From the NCBI RefSeq assembly GCF_035917455.1, contig NZ_CP109078.1, positions 3,658,001 to 3,722,000 on the forward strand: a stretch of 64,000 bases of DNA. The letters run 5' to 3'. This document shows positions 16,739 through 26,222 of this stretch, in pieces (the stretch's first letter is position 1; each line of letters begins with the position of its first letter). The notes beneath the pieces were generated by a model. It worked only from the letters and a program-made list of their open reading frames with translations. It was not told the DNA's origin and searched no databases. Source of the stretch: Micromonospora sp. NBC_01796. GTDB lineage: Bacteria > Actinomycetota > Actinomycetes > Mycobacteriales > Micromonosporaceae. Position numbers and translations under genes: made by a program.

Positions 16739-18292
16739 TCAGGCGACCGGCGGGAAGATCGCTTCGATCAGGTGCGGTCCGGGTTCGCGCAGTGCGCGGG
16801 AGAACTGCTCGGCGAGTTCCTCGGCGGTGGTCGCCCGGCTGGCCGGCACCCCGAAGCCCTCGGCAAGTTTGACGTAGTCGATCGTCGGCCCGGTGAGGTC
16901 GAAGAGGCTGTTGGACTCCGGGTCGACGTCCGCGCCGACCAGGTGCTGCCACTCCTCGCGGAGGATGGCGTAGGAGCGGTTGTTCAGGATCACGTTGGTG
17001 ATGTCGAGGTTCTCCCGCGCCTGGGTCCAGAGGGCGGAGAGGGTGTAGATCGCGCACCCGTCGCTCTCCAGGGTCACCACCGGGCGGTCCGGGGCGGCGA
17101 TCGCGGCGCCGATCGCCAACGGCATCCCCTCGCCCATCGCGCCGCCGCACTGGGTCAGCACGTCGTGCCGTGGCGCGCCGACGGTGGCGGCGGCCAGCGC
17201 GCTCCGGGAGCTGATCGTCTCGTCGATCACGATCGCCCGCTCGGGCAGCAGCGCGCCGACCACGTCGGCCCAGTTGGCGGCGGTGAGCGCTCCGGTCGGC
17301 AGCGGCGGTCGGGCCGGAGCCGGCAACTCGGGTTGACTGGCCGGGTCGAGCAGGTCGGCGAGGGCGGTCAGCGCGGCGACCGCGTCCTGACCCACCTCGG
17401 CCAGGACCTGGGTGTTCGCCCCCGGTGGGACCAGACAACTCGGTTGGCCTGGGTAGGCGAAGAACGACACCGGCACCTTCGTGCCCGCGACGATCACCTG
17501 CTCGACCCCGTCGAGTTGCGCCGCCACCTGCTCCGGGTAGGACGCCAACCGGTCGAACGACGGGACCCCGGCACCGTGCTCCAACCGTGGCGTGTACGTC
17601 TCCAACAGCACCTTCACCCCGGTACTGGCGGCGATCCGGCCGGCGGCACGCAGCCCCGCCTCCCGCCCCGCCGGTCCGCCGACGACCAGGACGGAGCGGT
17701 CGCCGCCGCGCAGCACCGTGCAGATCCGGGCGATCACCGCCGGGTCGACGGTCGGCACCGGTCGCGCCGGGATCGGCTCGCCGACCAGACCGCCGTCGCT
17801 CCAGGAGACGTCCGCCGGCATGATCAGCGTGGCGATCTGTCCCGGCGATTCGAGCGCCTCGGCGTACGCGGACGCGGCGTCGGGACCGGCGCCGGCCGGG
17901 TTCTCGGGGCGCCGGACCGGGCCACGGAGCGTACCGGCGACGGCGGCGATGTCGGACTCCAACGGCGGGTCCTGCACCTTGTGCCGGCTGGGGTGGTCGC
18001 CGACGATGTTCACCACGGGCGAGTTGGCCCGGCGGGTGTTGTGCAGGTTCGCCATCCCGTGCCCTAGACCGGGTCCGAGGTGCAGCAGGGTCGCGGCGGG
18101 TTTGCCGGCCATCCGGGCGTACCCGTCGGCGGCGCCGGTGACGACGCCCTCGAACAGGCCGAGTACGGGCCGTACCTCGGGGACCGTGTCCAGTGCCCGG
18201 ACCAGGTGCAGTTCGGTCGTGCCGGGGTTGGTGAAGCAGACCTCGATCCCCGACCCGGCGAGCGTACGCAGCACCGCTTCCGCACCGTTCAC
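16739..18292 (-). CDS. thiamine-diphosphate enzyme, acetolactate synthase large-subunit-like
   Basis: 517 residues in three TPP-enzyme domains: an N-terminal PYR domain (MNGAEAVLRTLAGSGIEVCF, NPGTTELHLVRAL, catalytic Glu in GLFEGVVTGAADGYAR), a central domain, and a C-terminal PP domain with TLESDGCAIYTLSALWTQ and NVILNNRSYAIL binding ThDP and magnesium (DG ... NN retained). It belongs to the IlvB-like group near benzoylformate decarboxylase, not to the main valine/isoleucine enzyme, and no small subunit is adjacent. GTG 18292 was chosen because GGGAGG lies 8 nt upstream and the product then begins MNGAE as in relatives; ATG 18298 is also possible. The stop lies 16 nt from the acyltransferase stop. 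The substrate is unknown. Confidence 0.85.
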   Translation of the reverse strand: MNGAEAVLRTLAGSGIEVCFTNPGTTELHLVRALDTVPEVRPVLGLFEGVVTGAADGYARMAGKPAATLLHLGPGLGHGMANLHNTRRANSPVVNIVGDHPSRHKVQDPPLESDIAAVAGTLRGPVRRPENPAGAGPDAASAYAEALESPGQIATLIMPADVSWSDGGLVGEPIPARPVPTVDPAVIARICTVLRGGDRSVLVVGGPAGREAGLRAAGRIAASTGVKVLLETYTPRLEHGAGVPSFDRLASYPEQVAAQLDGVEQVIVAGTKVPVSFFAYPGQPSCLVPPGANTQVLAEVGQDAVAALTALADLLDPASQPELPAPARPPLPTGALTAANWADVVGALLPERAIVIDETISSRSALAAATVGAPRHDVLTQCGGAMGEGMPLAIGAAIAAPDRPVVTLESDGCAIYTLSALWTQARENLDITNVILNNRSYAILREEWQHLVGADVDPESNSLFDLTGPTIDYVKLAEGFGVPASRATTAEELAEQFSRALREPGPHLIEAIFPPVA

Positions 18293-18460
18293 GAGCATCA
18301 CCTCCCGGTTACCTCCCGTCACCGGACACTAGCCGTCGCGAACGCGCCGCGGGCAGACATCGAAACCTGTTGCCGACCAGGGGTGATGCGACCGGGTACG
18401 GAACCGGGCGGCCGGGTGGTGGGGACGACACGCGGCGTTCCGGTGGCGGCCACCCCGAAT

Positions 18461-18504
18461 TGATCATGACGTCGGGTGGCCTTCGTAGCGTCCGTGATCA
18501 TGAC
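18461..18504 (+). repeat. direct repeat TGATCATGAC flanking the gdpD start
   Basis: TGATCATGAC occurs at 18461-18470 and again at 18495-18504, 34 nt apart. The second copy covers the proposed ATG. The related TTGATCATGA core also appears in the large inverted repeat at 47853-47928. Whether it is an operator or chance is not known. Confidence 0.5.
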
Positions 18505-20413
18505 TGTCCTTTCCGCATCATCACCGCTGCGCCGGGCCGCGACGGGGCTGCACGCCACGCGTACCCGCGCTGCCGCCGCGCTCGCCGCGCTCGCGGTCAC
18601 CGGTGGCGCCGCCGTGGCCGTCACCGCCTCGTCGCCCGCCGCCGCCGAACCGGGCAACGTTGTCGTCTCGGAGAACTTCTCCTCCGGATCCCTGCCCGCG
18701 GGCTGGAACGCGGTCGACGGTGCCTGGAAGGTCGAGAACGGTCGGCTGTACGGCACCTCCGCCAGTTCGGCCGACAACAACAAGATCACTTTTGGGCGGC
18801 ACCTGAACGACTTCCGGTTCGAGGCGACCATGCGCTTCGAGACGGTGTCGGCCGCCACCCGCTGGGCCTCGCTCGGCCTGGACGTCCCCGCCGACGGCGC
18901 CACCCCGTGGTGGATCGCCACCATGCGCAGCGGCACCACCGCCGCCAACGGGCTCGAGTTCGCCCAGCGGACCACCGCCAACACCTGGGTCGTGCCGAAC
19001 ACCGCCTCCGCCCCGTACGCCGCCGGCACCGGCCGGGACATCCGGGTCGCCGTCGAGGTGCACGGCAACCAGGCCCGCTGGATCTTCGACGGGCGTGAGG
19101 CGATGCGTACCAACAGTCTTCAGCGTTCCGCCGACGGCATCCAGGCGCTGTTCGTCAACGGCGCCACCGTCTCGTACGACGACGTCACCGTCACCGAGCT
19201 GCCGCCGAACGGCTACATCCGCCCCGAGGGCAGCCCGTTCACGGTCATCGCCCACCGTGGCGCGTCGGCCGCCGCACCGGAGAACACCCTGGTCGCGCAG
19301 GAGATCGCCCGCAAGGGCGGCGCCGACTGGATCGAGAACGACGTGCAGCCGAGCAAGGACGGCGTCCCGTTCATCCTGCACGACGACACCGTCGACCGGA
19401 CCACCGACGGCACCGGCAAGATCCGGGACCTGACCGCCGAGCAGATCAAGGCCCTCGACGCCGGCTCCTGGTTCGGCCCCCAGTACGTCGGCGAGCGGGT
19501 GCCGACCCTCGCCGAGCAACTCGCCGACCTGCGTACGCGTGGCGGGAGCCTGCTCCTGGAGATCAAGGGCAAGCACACGAAGGACGAGGTCGCCACGATC
19601 ATCCAGGTGATCCGGGACGAGCAGATGATGAGCCGGGTCTTCGTCCAGAGCTTCGAGGTCGACGCCCTCCAGTACACCTACGAACTCGCCCCCGAGTTGC
19701 CGCTCGGCCTGCTCCGCAGCAGCCTCGACGCCGACCCGGTGGCGATCTCGAAGCAGCTCCACCTGACCGCGTACAACCCGGACGGCAACGCGCTGCTCGC
19801 CAAGCCGGAGTTCATCGCCCCGCTGCACGCCGCCGGGGTCGCCGTGATGGCGTGGACGATGGACTCCGCCGGCCTCTGGCAGCGGCTGGAGCGGGCCGGC
19901 ACCGACGCGATCATCACCAACCGGGCGTCCGAACTGGTCGGTTGGAACTCCGCGTTCATGCAGCGCGCCTCCGGTGACCCGACCGTGGCGATCACCTCGC
20001 CGGCCGACGGGGCGCGCCTCGACCGGGCGCAGTCCCCGGTGATCGCGGTCGCCGCGACCAACTCCGACACCGTCACCGTCACCCTCGACGGCAAGAAGTC
20101 GGCCGCCGGGCGCAAGCTCGACCTGGCCAAGCTCACCGCCGGCAAGCACACCATCAACACCGTGGTCACCGGGCCGGAGGGCACCGCGACCGCGACCGGC
20201 ACCTTCACCGTGACGGTGAGCCAGGCCGGGCTCGGTTACCTCATCCTCACCTCGGCCGCCGACCCGGCCGCGATCGGCACGATGACCGCCAAGCTGGTCG
20301 ACGGAAAGTACGCCGAACTCGCCAGCTACGTCGACCGCCAGGCAGGCAAGCTCGTACCGGCCGAGGTGGCCGGCGTGATCGCCGCCGACGCCCGCACCCT
20401 CGCCCTGAAGTAG
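18500..20413 (+). CDS. secreted glycerophosphodiester phosphodiesterase with N-terminal LamG-like domain
   Basis: 637 residues. A long signal peptide with an Arg-rich start ends near PAAAEPG. Residues about 45-235 form a concanavalin/LamG-like sandwich (SENFSSGSLPAGWNAVDGAW ... SYDDVTVTEL). The GDPD catalytic domain begins near 250 with AHRGASAAAPENT (catalytic His/Arg), then WIENDVQPSKDGVPFILHDD and DRTTDG, and ends with AVMAWTMDS and ITNRASEL. A short Ig-like C-terminal module follows. The family hydrolyses deacylated phospholipids to glycerol-3-phosphate and an alcohol, releasing usable carbon and phosphate outside the cell. No clear SD precedes ATG 18500, so GTG 18494 is an alternative. 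It precedes another secreted phosphoesterase. Confidence 0.9.
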   Translation: MTVLSASSPLRRAATGLHATRTRAAAALAALAVTGGAAVAVTASSPAAAEPGNVVVSENFSSGSLPAGWNAVDGAWKVENGRLYGTSASSADNNKITFGRHLNDFRFEATMRFETVSAATRWASLGLDVPADGATPWWIATMRSGTTAANGLEFAQRTTANTWVVPNTASAPYAAGTGRDIRVAVEVHGNQARWIFDGREAMRTNSLQRSADGIQALFVNGATVSYDDVTVTELPPNGYIRPEGSPFTVIAHRGASAAAPENTLVAQEIARKGGADWIENDVQPSKDGVPFILHDDTVDRTTDGTGKIRDLTAEQIKALDAGSWFGPQYVGERVPTLAEQLADLRTRGGSLLLEIKGKHTKDEVATIIQVIRDEQMMSRVFVQSFEVDALQYTYELAPELPLGLLRSSLDADPVAISKQLHLTAYNPDGNALLAKPEFIAPLHAAGVAVMAWTMDSAGLWQRLERAGTDAIITNRASELVGWNSAFMQRASGDPTVAITSPADGARLDRAQSPVIAVAATNSDTVTVTLDGKKSAAGRKLDLAKLTAGKHTINTVVTGPEGTATATGTFTVTVSQAGLGYLILTSAADPAAIGTMTAKLVDGKYAELASYVDRQAGKLVPAEVAGVIAADARTLALK

Positions 20414-20426
20414 CGAGCCCCGTCCA

Positions 20427-20479
20427 GCGAACGGTTGTTCCCGTCGTCCGTCCTCCCGGCGGCGGGAACAACCGTTCGC
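20427..20479 (+). terminator. 17-bp perfect hairpin terminator after gdpD
   Basis: Left arm GCGAACGGTTGTTCCCG (20427-20443) and its exact reverse complement at 20463-20479, separated by 19 nt. It lies 14 nt past the stop codon and separates the two phosphoesterase genes. Confidence 0.88.
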
Positions 20480-20596
20480 CCGTACCGTGCGCATTTGCGG
20501 TGGGGGCGTTATGCGAGCGACGTTCGGACAACACCGGATAGCCCGTTTGCGCAGGCGACGAGGCCGAAAATTTACACCGTCCCGTACACCCGGCAG

Positions 20597-20625
20597 TTCT
20601 TGTAACGACACTGTTTCCGCATATG
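20597..20625 (+). promoter_or_regulatory. candidate sigma-70-type promoter of the nuclease/nucleotidase gene
   Basis: TTCTTG (20597-20602), a 17-nt spacer and CATATG (20620-20625) form a plausible -35/-10 pair in an unusually AT-rich patch. Transcription would start near 20632, about 30 nt before the ATG at 20665. Confidence 0.45.
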
Positions 20626-20664
20626 CTCCAGCGCGTCTACCCCCCTTTACGGAGGCTTAGTTTG

Positions 20665-23600
20665 ATGCGCCGGAACAGACGCACGCGCTCACTGAACGCG
20701 CTGGGCGTACTCCTCACCACTGGTGCGCTCGGCCTGGCCAGTGGCACCGCCGCGGTGGCCGCCGAACCGACGGCCACCCCGTTCGTCAGCGAAATCCACT
20801 ACGACAACGCCGGCACCGACTCCGGTGAGGCGATCGAGATCGAGGCACCGGCCGGGTTCGACCTGTCCGGCTGGCAGATCGTGCTCTACAACGGCAACAA
20901 CGGTGCCGCGTACAACACCCGTACGCTCAGCGGCGTCGTCCCGGCGGCCGGCGTGGTCGTCGCGTCCTACCCGGTCGACGGCATCCAGAACGGTGCCCCG
21001 GACGGGATCGCGCTGGTCGCACCCGGTGGCACGGTTGCCGAATACCTCACCTACGAGGGCACCTTCGCCGCCGTCGGCGGGCCGGCCAACGGGCTGACCG
21101 GCACCGACATCGGCGTTTCCGAGGGCTCGTCCAGCCCGGTCGGCTTCTCGTTGCAGAAGATCGGCGGGACCTGGCGGGACGCGGCCCAGAACACCTTCGG
21201 CGTACGCAACGCCGGTGGCGACCCGGATCCCGACCCCGATCCCGACCCGGTCGGTTGTGACGTCACCGTCGACCGGACCATCGCCCAGGTCCAGGGCACC
21301 GGGGACGCGACCCCGCTGGCCGGCACCCGGGTCACCGTCGAGGGCGTGGTGACCGGTGACTACCGCACCGGCGGCTACAACGGCATCTCGGTGCAGAGCG
21401 TCGGCAGTGGCGGACGCGCGCCGGCCGCCGGTACCGCCTCCGACGGCATCTTCGTCTACCTGACCACGAACGCCGCGAACCACCCGTCGGTCGCGATCGG
21501 CGACCGGATCCGGGTCAGCGGTACGGCCAGCGAATTCAACGGCCTCACCCAGCTCAGCATCGGCGCCGAGGCCGACGTGCAGGTCTGCGAGCAGGGTGTG
21601 GCGCTGCCGACCCCGGTCGCGTTCGGCCTGCCCCTCGACCCGGCCGGGCGGGAGTCGGTGGAGTCGATGCTGGTCGCCCCGGTCGGCCCGTACACGGTCT
21701 CCGAGGTCTACAACACCAACCGGTACGGCGAGGTCGTGCTCGCCGCCGGTGAGCACGCCGCGGTCATCCCGACCGACCTGGCCCGCCCCGGCACCCCCGA
21801 GGCCCAGCAGGTCGCCGCCGCGAACAAGCTCGCCCGGCTGCTGCTCGACGACGGTCGCACCACCAACCTGTCGACGGACAACACCCTGCCGCCGTACTTC
21901 TCGCCGACCAGCCCGCTGCGCGTGGGTGACCGGGTCGGTGCGTTCGGCCCGACGGTGCTGTCGTACGGCTTCAACGAGTGGCGGCTCCAGCCGACCACCC
22001 CGGTCGACGCGGCCACCCCGCCGGCCGGTCGCACCACCTTCACCTCGACCAACCCGCGTACGGCGGCACCGGAGAACGTCGGCGGGGACCTCCGCCTGGC
22101 GAGCTTCAACGTGCTGAACTACTTCGTCCACTTCGGTGGCGAGGCGCGCGGCGCGGACGACGAGGCCGGTCTGCTGAAGCAGGAGGCGAAGATCGTTTCG
22201 GCGATCAACGCGCTCGGTGCCGACGTGGTCGCGCTGGAGGAGATCGAGAACTCGGTACGGTTCAACACCGCCGACCCGCAGCAGGCGCTCAAGCGGCTGG
22301 TCGCCGCCCTGAACACCGCCGCCGGTGCGGGCACCTGGGACTACGTCCGTACGCCCGCGCAGTTGCCGCCCGCGACCGCGCAGGACTTCATCACCACGGC
22401 GATCATCTTCAAGCCGGCGAAGGCCACGCCCAAGGGCGAGTCCCGCTCGGTCAACGACGAGAGCGTCTGGTTCAACGCGCGCGAGCCGATCGCGCAGAGC
22501 TTCACCTCCGGTGCGGCCACCTTCACCGTGGTCGCCAACCACCTGAAGTCCAAGAGCACCTCGGACGCGGCGACCGGCGACAACGCCGACGCCGGTGACG
22601 GCCAGGGCGCGTTCAACGGTGACCGGGTCCGCCAGGCGCGGGCGCTGGCCACCTTCGTGGACGAGTTGAAGACCAGCAGCGGCAGCGACGACGTGCTCCT
22701 GCTCGGCGACTTCAACGCCTACACCCACGAGGACCCGCTCCAGGTCCTCTACGACAAGCAGTACGTCGACCTGAACACCACCGGTGAGGCGAGCTACGTC
22801 TTCGGTGGCGAGTCCGGTTCGCTGGACCACGCCATCGCGTCGCCGTCGCTGGCGGCCCGGGTCACCGGGGTCGACGTGTGGCAGATCAACTCGCACGAGT
22901 CGTTCGCGTTCGAGTACGACGGACACCCGGCGTTCTACGCGCCGAACCCGTACCGGGCCAGTGACCACAACCCGATCGTGGTCGGCCTCGACACCGCCCC
23001 GGCCGGTCCGGTGCAGGTGCAGCTCCTGGGCATCAACGACTTCCACGGTCGGCTCGAGTCGCCGGGCAACGCCCCGGACGGTCGGCCGATCGGCGGAGCC
23101 GCCCAGCTCGCCGGCCTGGTCGGTCAGCTCCGTACGGCCAACCCGAACACCGTGTTCGTGTCGGCCGGCGACAACATCGGCGCGTCGACGTTCATCTCGG
23201 CCATCGACGGGGACAACCCGACCCTGGACGCGTTGAACATGATGGGCCTGGACGCCGCCTCGGTCGGCAACCACGAGTTCGACAAGGGCTTCGCCGACCT
23301 CGCCGGCCGGGTCACCGACCGGGCCGACTTCCCGTACCTCGGTGCGAACGTCTACCGGGGCAACGAGCGGGCCCTGCCCGCGTACGCGGTGAAGACGGTC
23401 GGCGGCGTACGCGTCGGCATCGTCGGTGTGGTCACCGAGCAGACCGCGTCGCTGGTCAGCCCGGACGGCATCGCCGGCCTCACGTTCAAGTCGCCGGTTC
23501 CGGAGGCCGAGGCGGTCGCCGCCGAGCTGAAGGACGGCAACCCGGCCAACGGCGAAGCCGACGTCGTGGTCCTCGTCGCGCACGAGGGTGCGGCACTGGA

Positions 23601-25047
23601 GAACATCGCCACCCCGGAGGCGCTCGCCGCCGACCCGGTGTTCGGTGCCTTCGTGCGGGCCAGCGCCGACATCGACGTCATCGTCAGCGGGCACACCCAC
23701 CAGCCGTACGCCTTCGAGATGCCGATCCCCGGCACGGACCGGCTCCGGCCGGTCGTCGAGGCACAGGAGTACGGCCGCAAGCTCGCCCAGGTGACGCTGA
23801 GCGTCGACCCGACGACGAAGGCGGTCACCGCCGCCGACGCCGGCCTGCTCGACGTGGTCGGTGCACCGTCCGACCCGGCGATCGCCCAGCTCGTCGCGAC
23901 CGCCAAGGCCAACGCCGACGTCCTCGGCCAGCGGCCGCTCGGTGCGATCACCGCCGACATCCGGCGGGCGACCACCAACGGCCAGGAGGACCGGGGCAAA
24001 GAGTCGGCTCTCGGCAACTTCATCGCCGACGTGCAGCTCGCCGGCACGAAGGACGCTGGTCGGGGCGGGGCGCAGATCGCCCTGATGAACCCGGGCGGTC
24101 TCCGGGCCGACCTGGTGTACGCCCCGGACGGGGTGGTCACCTACTCCGAGGCGTTCTCGGTCCAGCCGTTCTCGAACGACGTGGTGACCAAGAGCTACAC
24201 CGGGGCCGAGATCAAGCAGGCCCTGGAGCAGCAGTGGCAGCCGGCGGGGGCCTCCCGTCCGCTGCTCTGGCTCGGTGTCTCGAAGGGCTTCACCTACACC
24301 TACCTCCCGGACGCCCCGCAGGGCTCGCGGATCACGTCGATGAAGCTCAACGGCGTCGCGATCAACCCGACGGCCAGCTACCGGGTCACGGTGAACTCCT
24401 TCCTGGCGGCGGGCGGGGACAACTTCCTCGTCCTGGCAGGCGGCACCAACCGGGTCACCACCGGTGACAACGACCTGACCATGCTGACCGACTACCTCGC
24501 CGCGAACTCGCCGGTGACGGCGGACGCGGCGCCGCGTTCCGCGATCGGTCAGCCCGGCCCGCAGTGCACCACGACGATCACCGGCCGCTACAGCAAGCCG
24601 CTGACCGTCTCGTCGGGCCTGACCTGCCTGGAGAACGCGAGCGTCTCCGGACCGGTCACGGTCGCCGCCGGGGCGTCGCTGATCAGCACCGGAAGCACCA
24701 TCTCCGGACCGGTCACGGCCAACCGGCCGGCGCTGTTCACCCTCACCGGGACCACGGTCTCGGGTCCGGTGACGGTGACCGGTGCGACCGGTGCGGTGCT
24801 GGTCGAGAAGGGCCGGATCTCCGGCCCGGTCTCGGTGACCAACAACACCGGCGGGGTACGCCTCGACACGCTCACCATCGCCGGCCCGGTCACCGTGACC
24901 GGCAGCTCGGGCAGCCAGCCCGTGCTGGTCGCCGGGAACACGGTCAACGGTCCGCTCTCCTGCTCGGGCAACACGCCCGCGCCGGGCAACGACGGCCGGC
25001 CGAACACCGTACGCGGTCCGGCGAGCGGGCAGTGCGCCCGGCTCTGA
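20665..25047 (+). CDS. secreted ExeM/NucH-type nuclease fused to 5'-nucleotidase (UshA-like)
   Basis: 1460 residues. The signal peptide ends at AAVAA-EPT. In order: a lamin-tail-like domain (about 35-185), a DPDPDPDPDP linker, an OB-fold NucH region (200-470), an endonuclease/exonuclease/phosphatase domain from LRLASFNVLNYF (near 475) through LLGDFNAY to SDHNPIVVG (near 767), a metallophosphatase from LLGINDFHGRLE (near 785) with GNHEFD and SGHTHQPY, and a 5'-nucleotidase C-terminal domain (KESALGNFIADVQ ... NPGGLRADL). The tail (1325-1450) has six imperfect repeats centred on SGPVTV. It should degrade extracellular DNA to nucleotides and then nucleosides plus phosphate in one polypeptide. 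ATG 20665 has GGAGG 9 nt upstream. There is no sorting signal, so it is probably released or held by the repeats. Confidence 0.93.
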   Translation: MRRNRRTRSLNALGVLLTTGALGLASGTAAVAAEPTATPFVSEIHYDNAGTDSGEAIEIEAPAGFDLSGWQIVLYNGNNGAAYNTRTLSGVVPAAGVVVASYPVDGIQNGAPDGIALVAPGGTVAEYLTYEGTFAAVGGPANGLTGTDIGVSEGSSSPVGFSLQKIGGTWRDAAQNTFGVRNAGGDPDPDPDPDPVGCDVTVDRTIAQVQGTGDATPLAGTRVTVEGVVTGDYRTGGYNGISVQSVGSGGRAPAAGTASDGIFVYLTTNAANHPSVAIGDRIRVSGTASEFNGLTQLSIGAEADVQVCEQGVALPTPVAFGLPLDPAGRESVESMLVAPVGPYTVSEVYNTNRYGEVVLAAGEHAAVIPTDLARPGTPEAQQVAAANKLARLLLDDGRTTNLSTDNTLPPYFSPTSPLRVGDRVGAFGPTVLSYGFNEWRLQPTTPVDAATPPAGRTTFTSTNPRTAAPENVGGDLRLASFNVLNYFVHFGGEARGADDEAGLLKQEAKIVSAINALGADVVALEEIENSVRFNTADPQQALKRLVAALNTAAGAGTWDYVRTPAQLPPATAQDFITTAIIFKPAKATPKGESRSVNDESVWFNAREPIAQSFTSGAATFTVVANHLKSKSTSDAATGDNADAGDGQGAFNGDRVRQARALATFVDELKTSSGSDDVLLLGDFNAYTHEDPLQVLYDKQYVDLNTTGEASYVFGGESGSLDHAIASPSLAARVTGVDVWQINSHESFAFEYDGHPAFYAPNPYRASDHNPIVVGLDTAPAGPVQVQLLGINDFHGRLESPGNAPDGRPIGGAAQLAGLVGQLRTANPNTVFVSAGDNIGASTFISAIDGDNPTLDALNMMGLDAASVGNHEFDKGFADLAGRVTDRADFPYLGANVYRGNERALPAYAVKTVGGVRVGIVGVVTEQTASLVSPDGIAGLTFKSPVPEAEAVAAELKDGNPANGEADVVVLVAHEGAALENIATPEALAADPVFGAFVRASADIDVIVSGHTHQPYAFEMPIPGTDRLRPVVEAQEYGRKLAQVTLSVDPTTKAVTAADAGLLDVVGAPSDPAIAQLVATAKANADVLGQRPLGAITADIRRATTNGQEDRGKESALGNFIADVQLAGTKDAGRGGAQIALMNPGGLRADLVYAPDGVVTYSEAFSVQPFSNDVVTKSYTGAEIKQALEQQWQPAGASRPLLWLGVSKGFTYTYLPDAPQGSRITSMKLNGVAINPTASYRVTVNSFLAAGGDNFLVLAGGTNRVTTGDNDLTMLTDYLAANSPVTADAAPRSAIGQPGPQCTTTITGRYSKPLTVSSGLTCLENASVSGPVTVAAGASLISTGSTISGPVTANRPALFTLTGTTVSGPVTVTGATGAVLVEKGRISGPVSVTNNTGGVRLDTLTIAGPVTVTGSSGSQPVLVAGNTVNGPLSCSGNTPAPGNDGRPNTVRGPASGQCARL

Positions 25048-25078
25048 CCTGACGACGTACCGAAGCGGTAGCGCACAT

Positions 25079-25128
25079 CCCCGGTCCGGGGTCGCCTTCG
25101 ACGGCGGCCCCGGACCGGGTCCTTTTCC
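25079..25128 (+). terminator. hairpin terminator after the nuclease/nucleotidase gene
   Basis: CCCGGTCCGGGG (25080-25091) pairs with CCCCGGACCGGG (25108-25119), extended inside by CGCC/GGCG. TCCTTTTCC follows, a short T-rich tail. Confidence 0.85.
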
Positions 25129-25295
25129 GGTGTGGCCCGGCCCTCAGGGGTGCCGTGTCCCGGCTCTTTCCGGTGTGTGCCGGCTCTCGAATCCGGCGAT
25201 CCGGCAAGATTCGGTAAGCGTCCGGTGTTGTTCCCACCTGCGTGCCGCGGCCGGCGGCACCCGTGATCGGGCGGTATCTGACAAGGGAGTCCGAC

Positions 25296-26210
25296 GTGAA
25301 GGCCGTTCAGTTCAGCGAGTACGGAGAGCCCGACGTGCTGCGGGTGGCCGAGGTGCCCGAGCCGCATGCCGGGGCGGGTCAGCTCCGGGTGGCGGTACGG
25401 GCGGTCGGCGTCAACCCGTGGGAATGGAAGGTACGCAGCGGCGCCATGCAGGGATTCCTACCGCTGACCCTGCCCATCATTCCGGGCAGTGAGGTCGCGG
25501 GTGTGGTCGACGAGATCGGCGACGGCATCACCGGTGTCTCGGTCGGGGACGAGGTGTTCGGGTTTGTCGTCGGTGCCGCGTACGCCGAGTACGCCGTGCT
25601 GGCGCAGGACCACTTCGCGCACAAGCCGGCCGCCCTGCCCTGGCCGGAGGCGGCGGCGCTGCCGGTCGCGGCCGAGACCGCCGTACGCGCCCTGGACGCG
25701 CTCGACCTCGCCGAGGGGCAGACCCTGCTGGTCAACGGTGCCGCCGGTGGGGTCGGACTGGCCGCTGTGCAGTTCGCCATGCAGCGCGGGGCGACCGTGA
25801 TCGGCACCGCGAGCGAACCGAACCACGACTTCCTCCGCTCGATCGGCGTCACCCCGGTCACCTACGGGGAAGGTCTGGTGCGGCGGGTGCTCGACATCTC
25901 CCCGACCGGGGTGGACCGGGCCCTGGACGTGGCCGGCCGGGGCGGTCTGCCCGACCTGATCGAGCTGGCCCACGGCACCGACAACGTGCTCACCGTCGCC
26001 GACCCCGAGGCCCAGAAGTACGGCGTACGCTTCGCCGCCAACCGCGCCAAGAACCCGTTCCCGGCCCTGGACCAGGTCGCCCGCCTGATCGAACAGGACA
26101 GCTTCACCCTCCCGGTCGCGGAGACCTTCCCGCTGGAGCGGGCCGCCGACGCCCACCGCATCAGCCAGGCCGGTCACATCCGCGGCAAGCTGGTCCTCCT
26201 CCCCGCCTGA
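25296..26210 (+). CDS. NADP-dependent quinone-oxidoreductase-like enzyme (MDR family)
   Basis: 304 residues of the zinc-independent medium-chain dehydrogenase/reductase family. It begins VKAVQFSEYGEPDVLRVAEV. The catalytic-domain motifs are VGVNPWEWKVRSG and PGSEVAGVVDEIG. The Rossmann nucleotide site is LLVNGAAGGVGLAAVQFA. The substrate-zinc cysteines are absent, so it fits quinone or enone reductases using NADPH in the cytoplasm. GTG 25296 has AAGGGAG 7 nt upstream. It is monocistronic, between hairpins at 25079 and 26223. The physiological substrate is unknown. A paralogue lies at 43275-44294. Confidence 0.88.
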   Translation: MKAVQFSEYGEPDVLRVAEVPEPHAGAGQLRVAVRAVGVNPWEWKVRSGAMQGFLPLTLPIIPGSEVAGVVDEIGDGITGVSVGDEVFGFVVGAAYAEYAVLAQDHFAHKPAALPWPEAAALPVAAETAVRALDALDLAEGQTLLVNGAAGGVGLAAVQFAMQRGATVIGTASEPNHDFLRSIGVTPVTYGEGLVRRVLDISPTGVDRALDVAGRGGLPDLIELAHGTDNVLTVADPEAQKYGVRFAANRAKNPFPALDQVARLIEQDSFTLPVAETFPLERAADAHRISQAGHIRGKLVLLPA

Positions 26211-26222
26211 ACCGTCCCGTGA

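Noticed and set aside
18293-20664. PHO boxes upstream of the two phosphoesterase genes
   Set aside because: No tandem GTTCACC-like 11-bp repeats could be identified in either upstream region.
20689-23700. 1003-codon open frame on the minus strand opposite the nuclease/nucleotidase gene
   Set aside because: It is antisense to a well-supported gene and has Arg/Gly/Asp-rich low-complexity translation typical of GC-rich shadow frames, with no domain.
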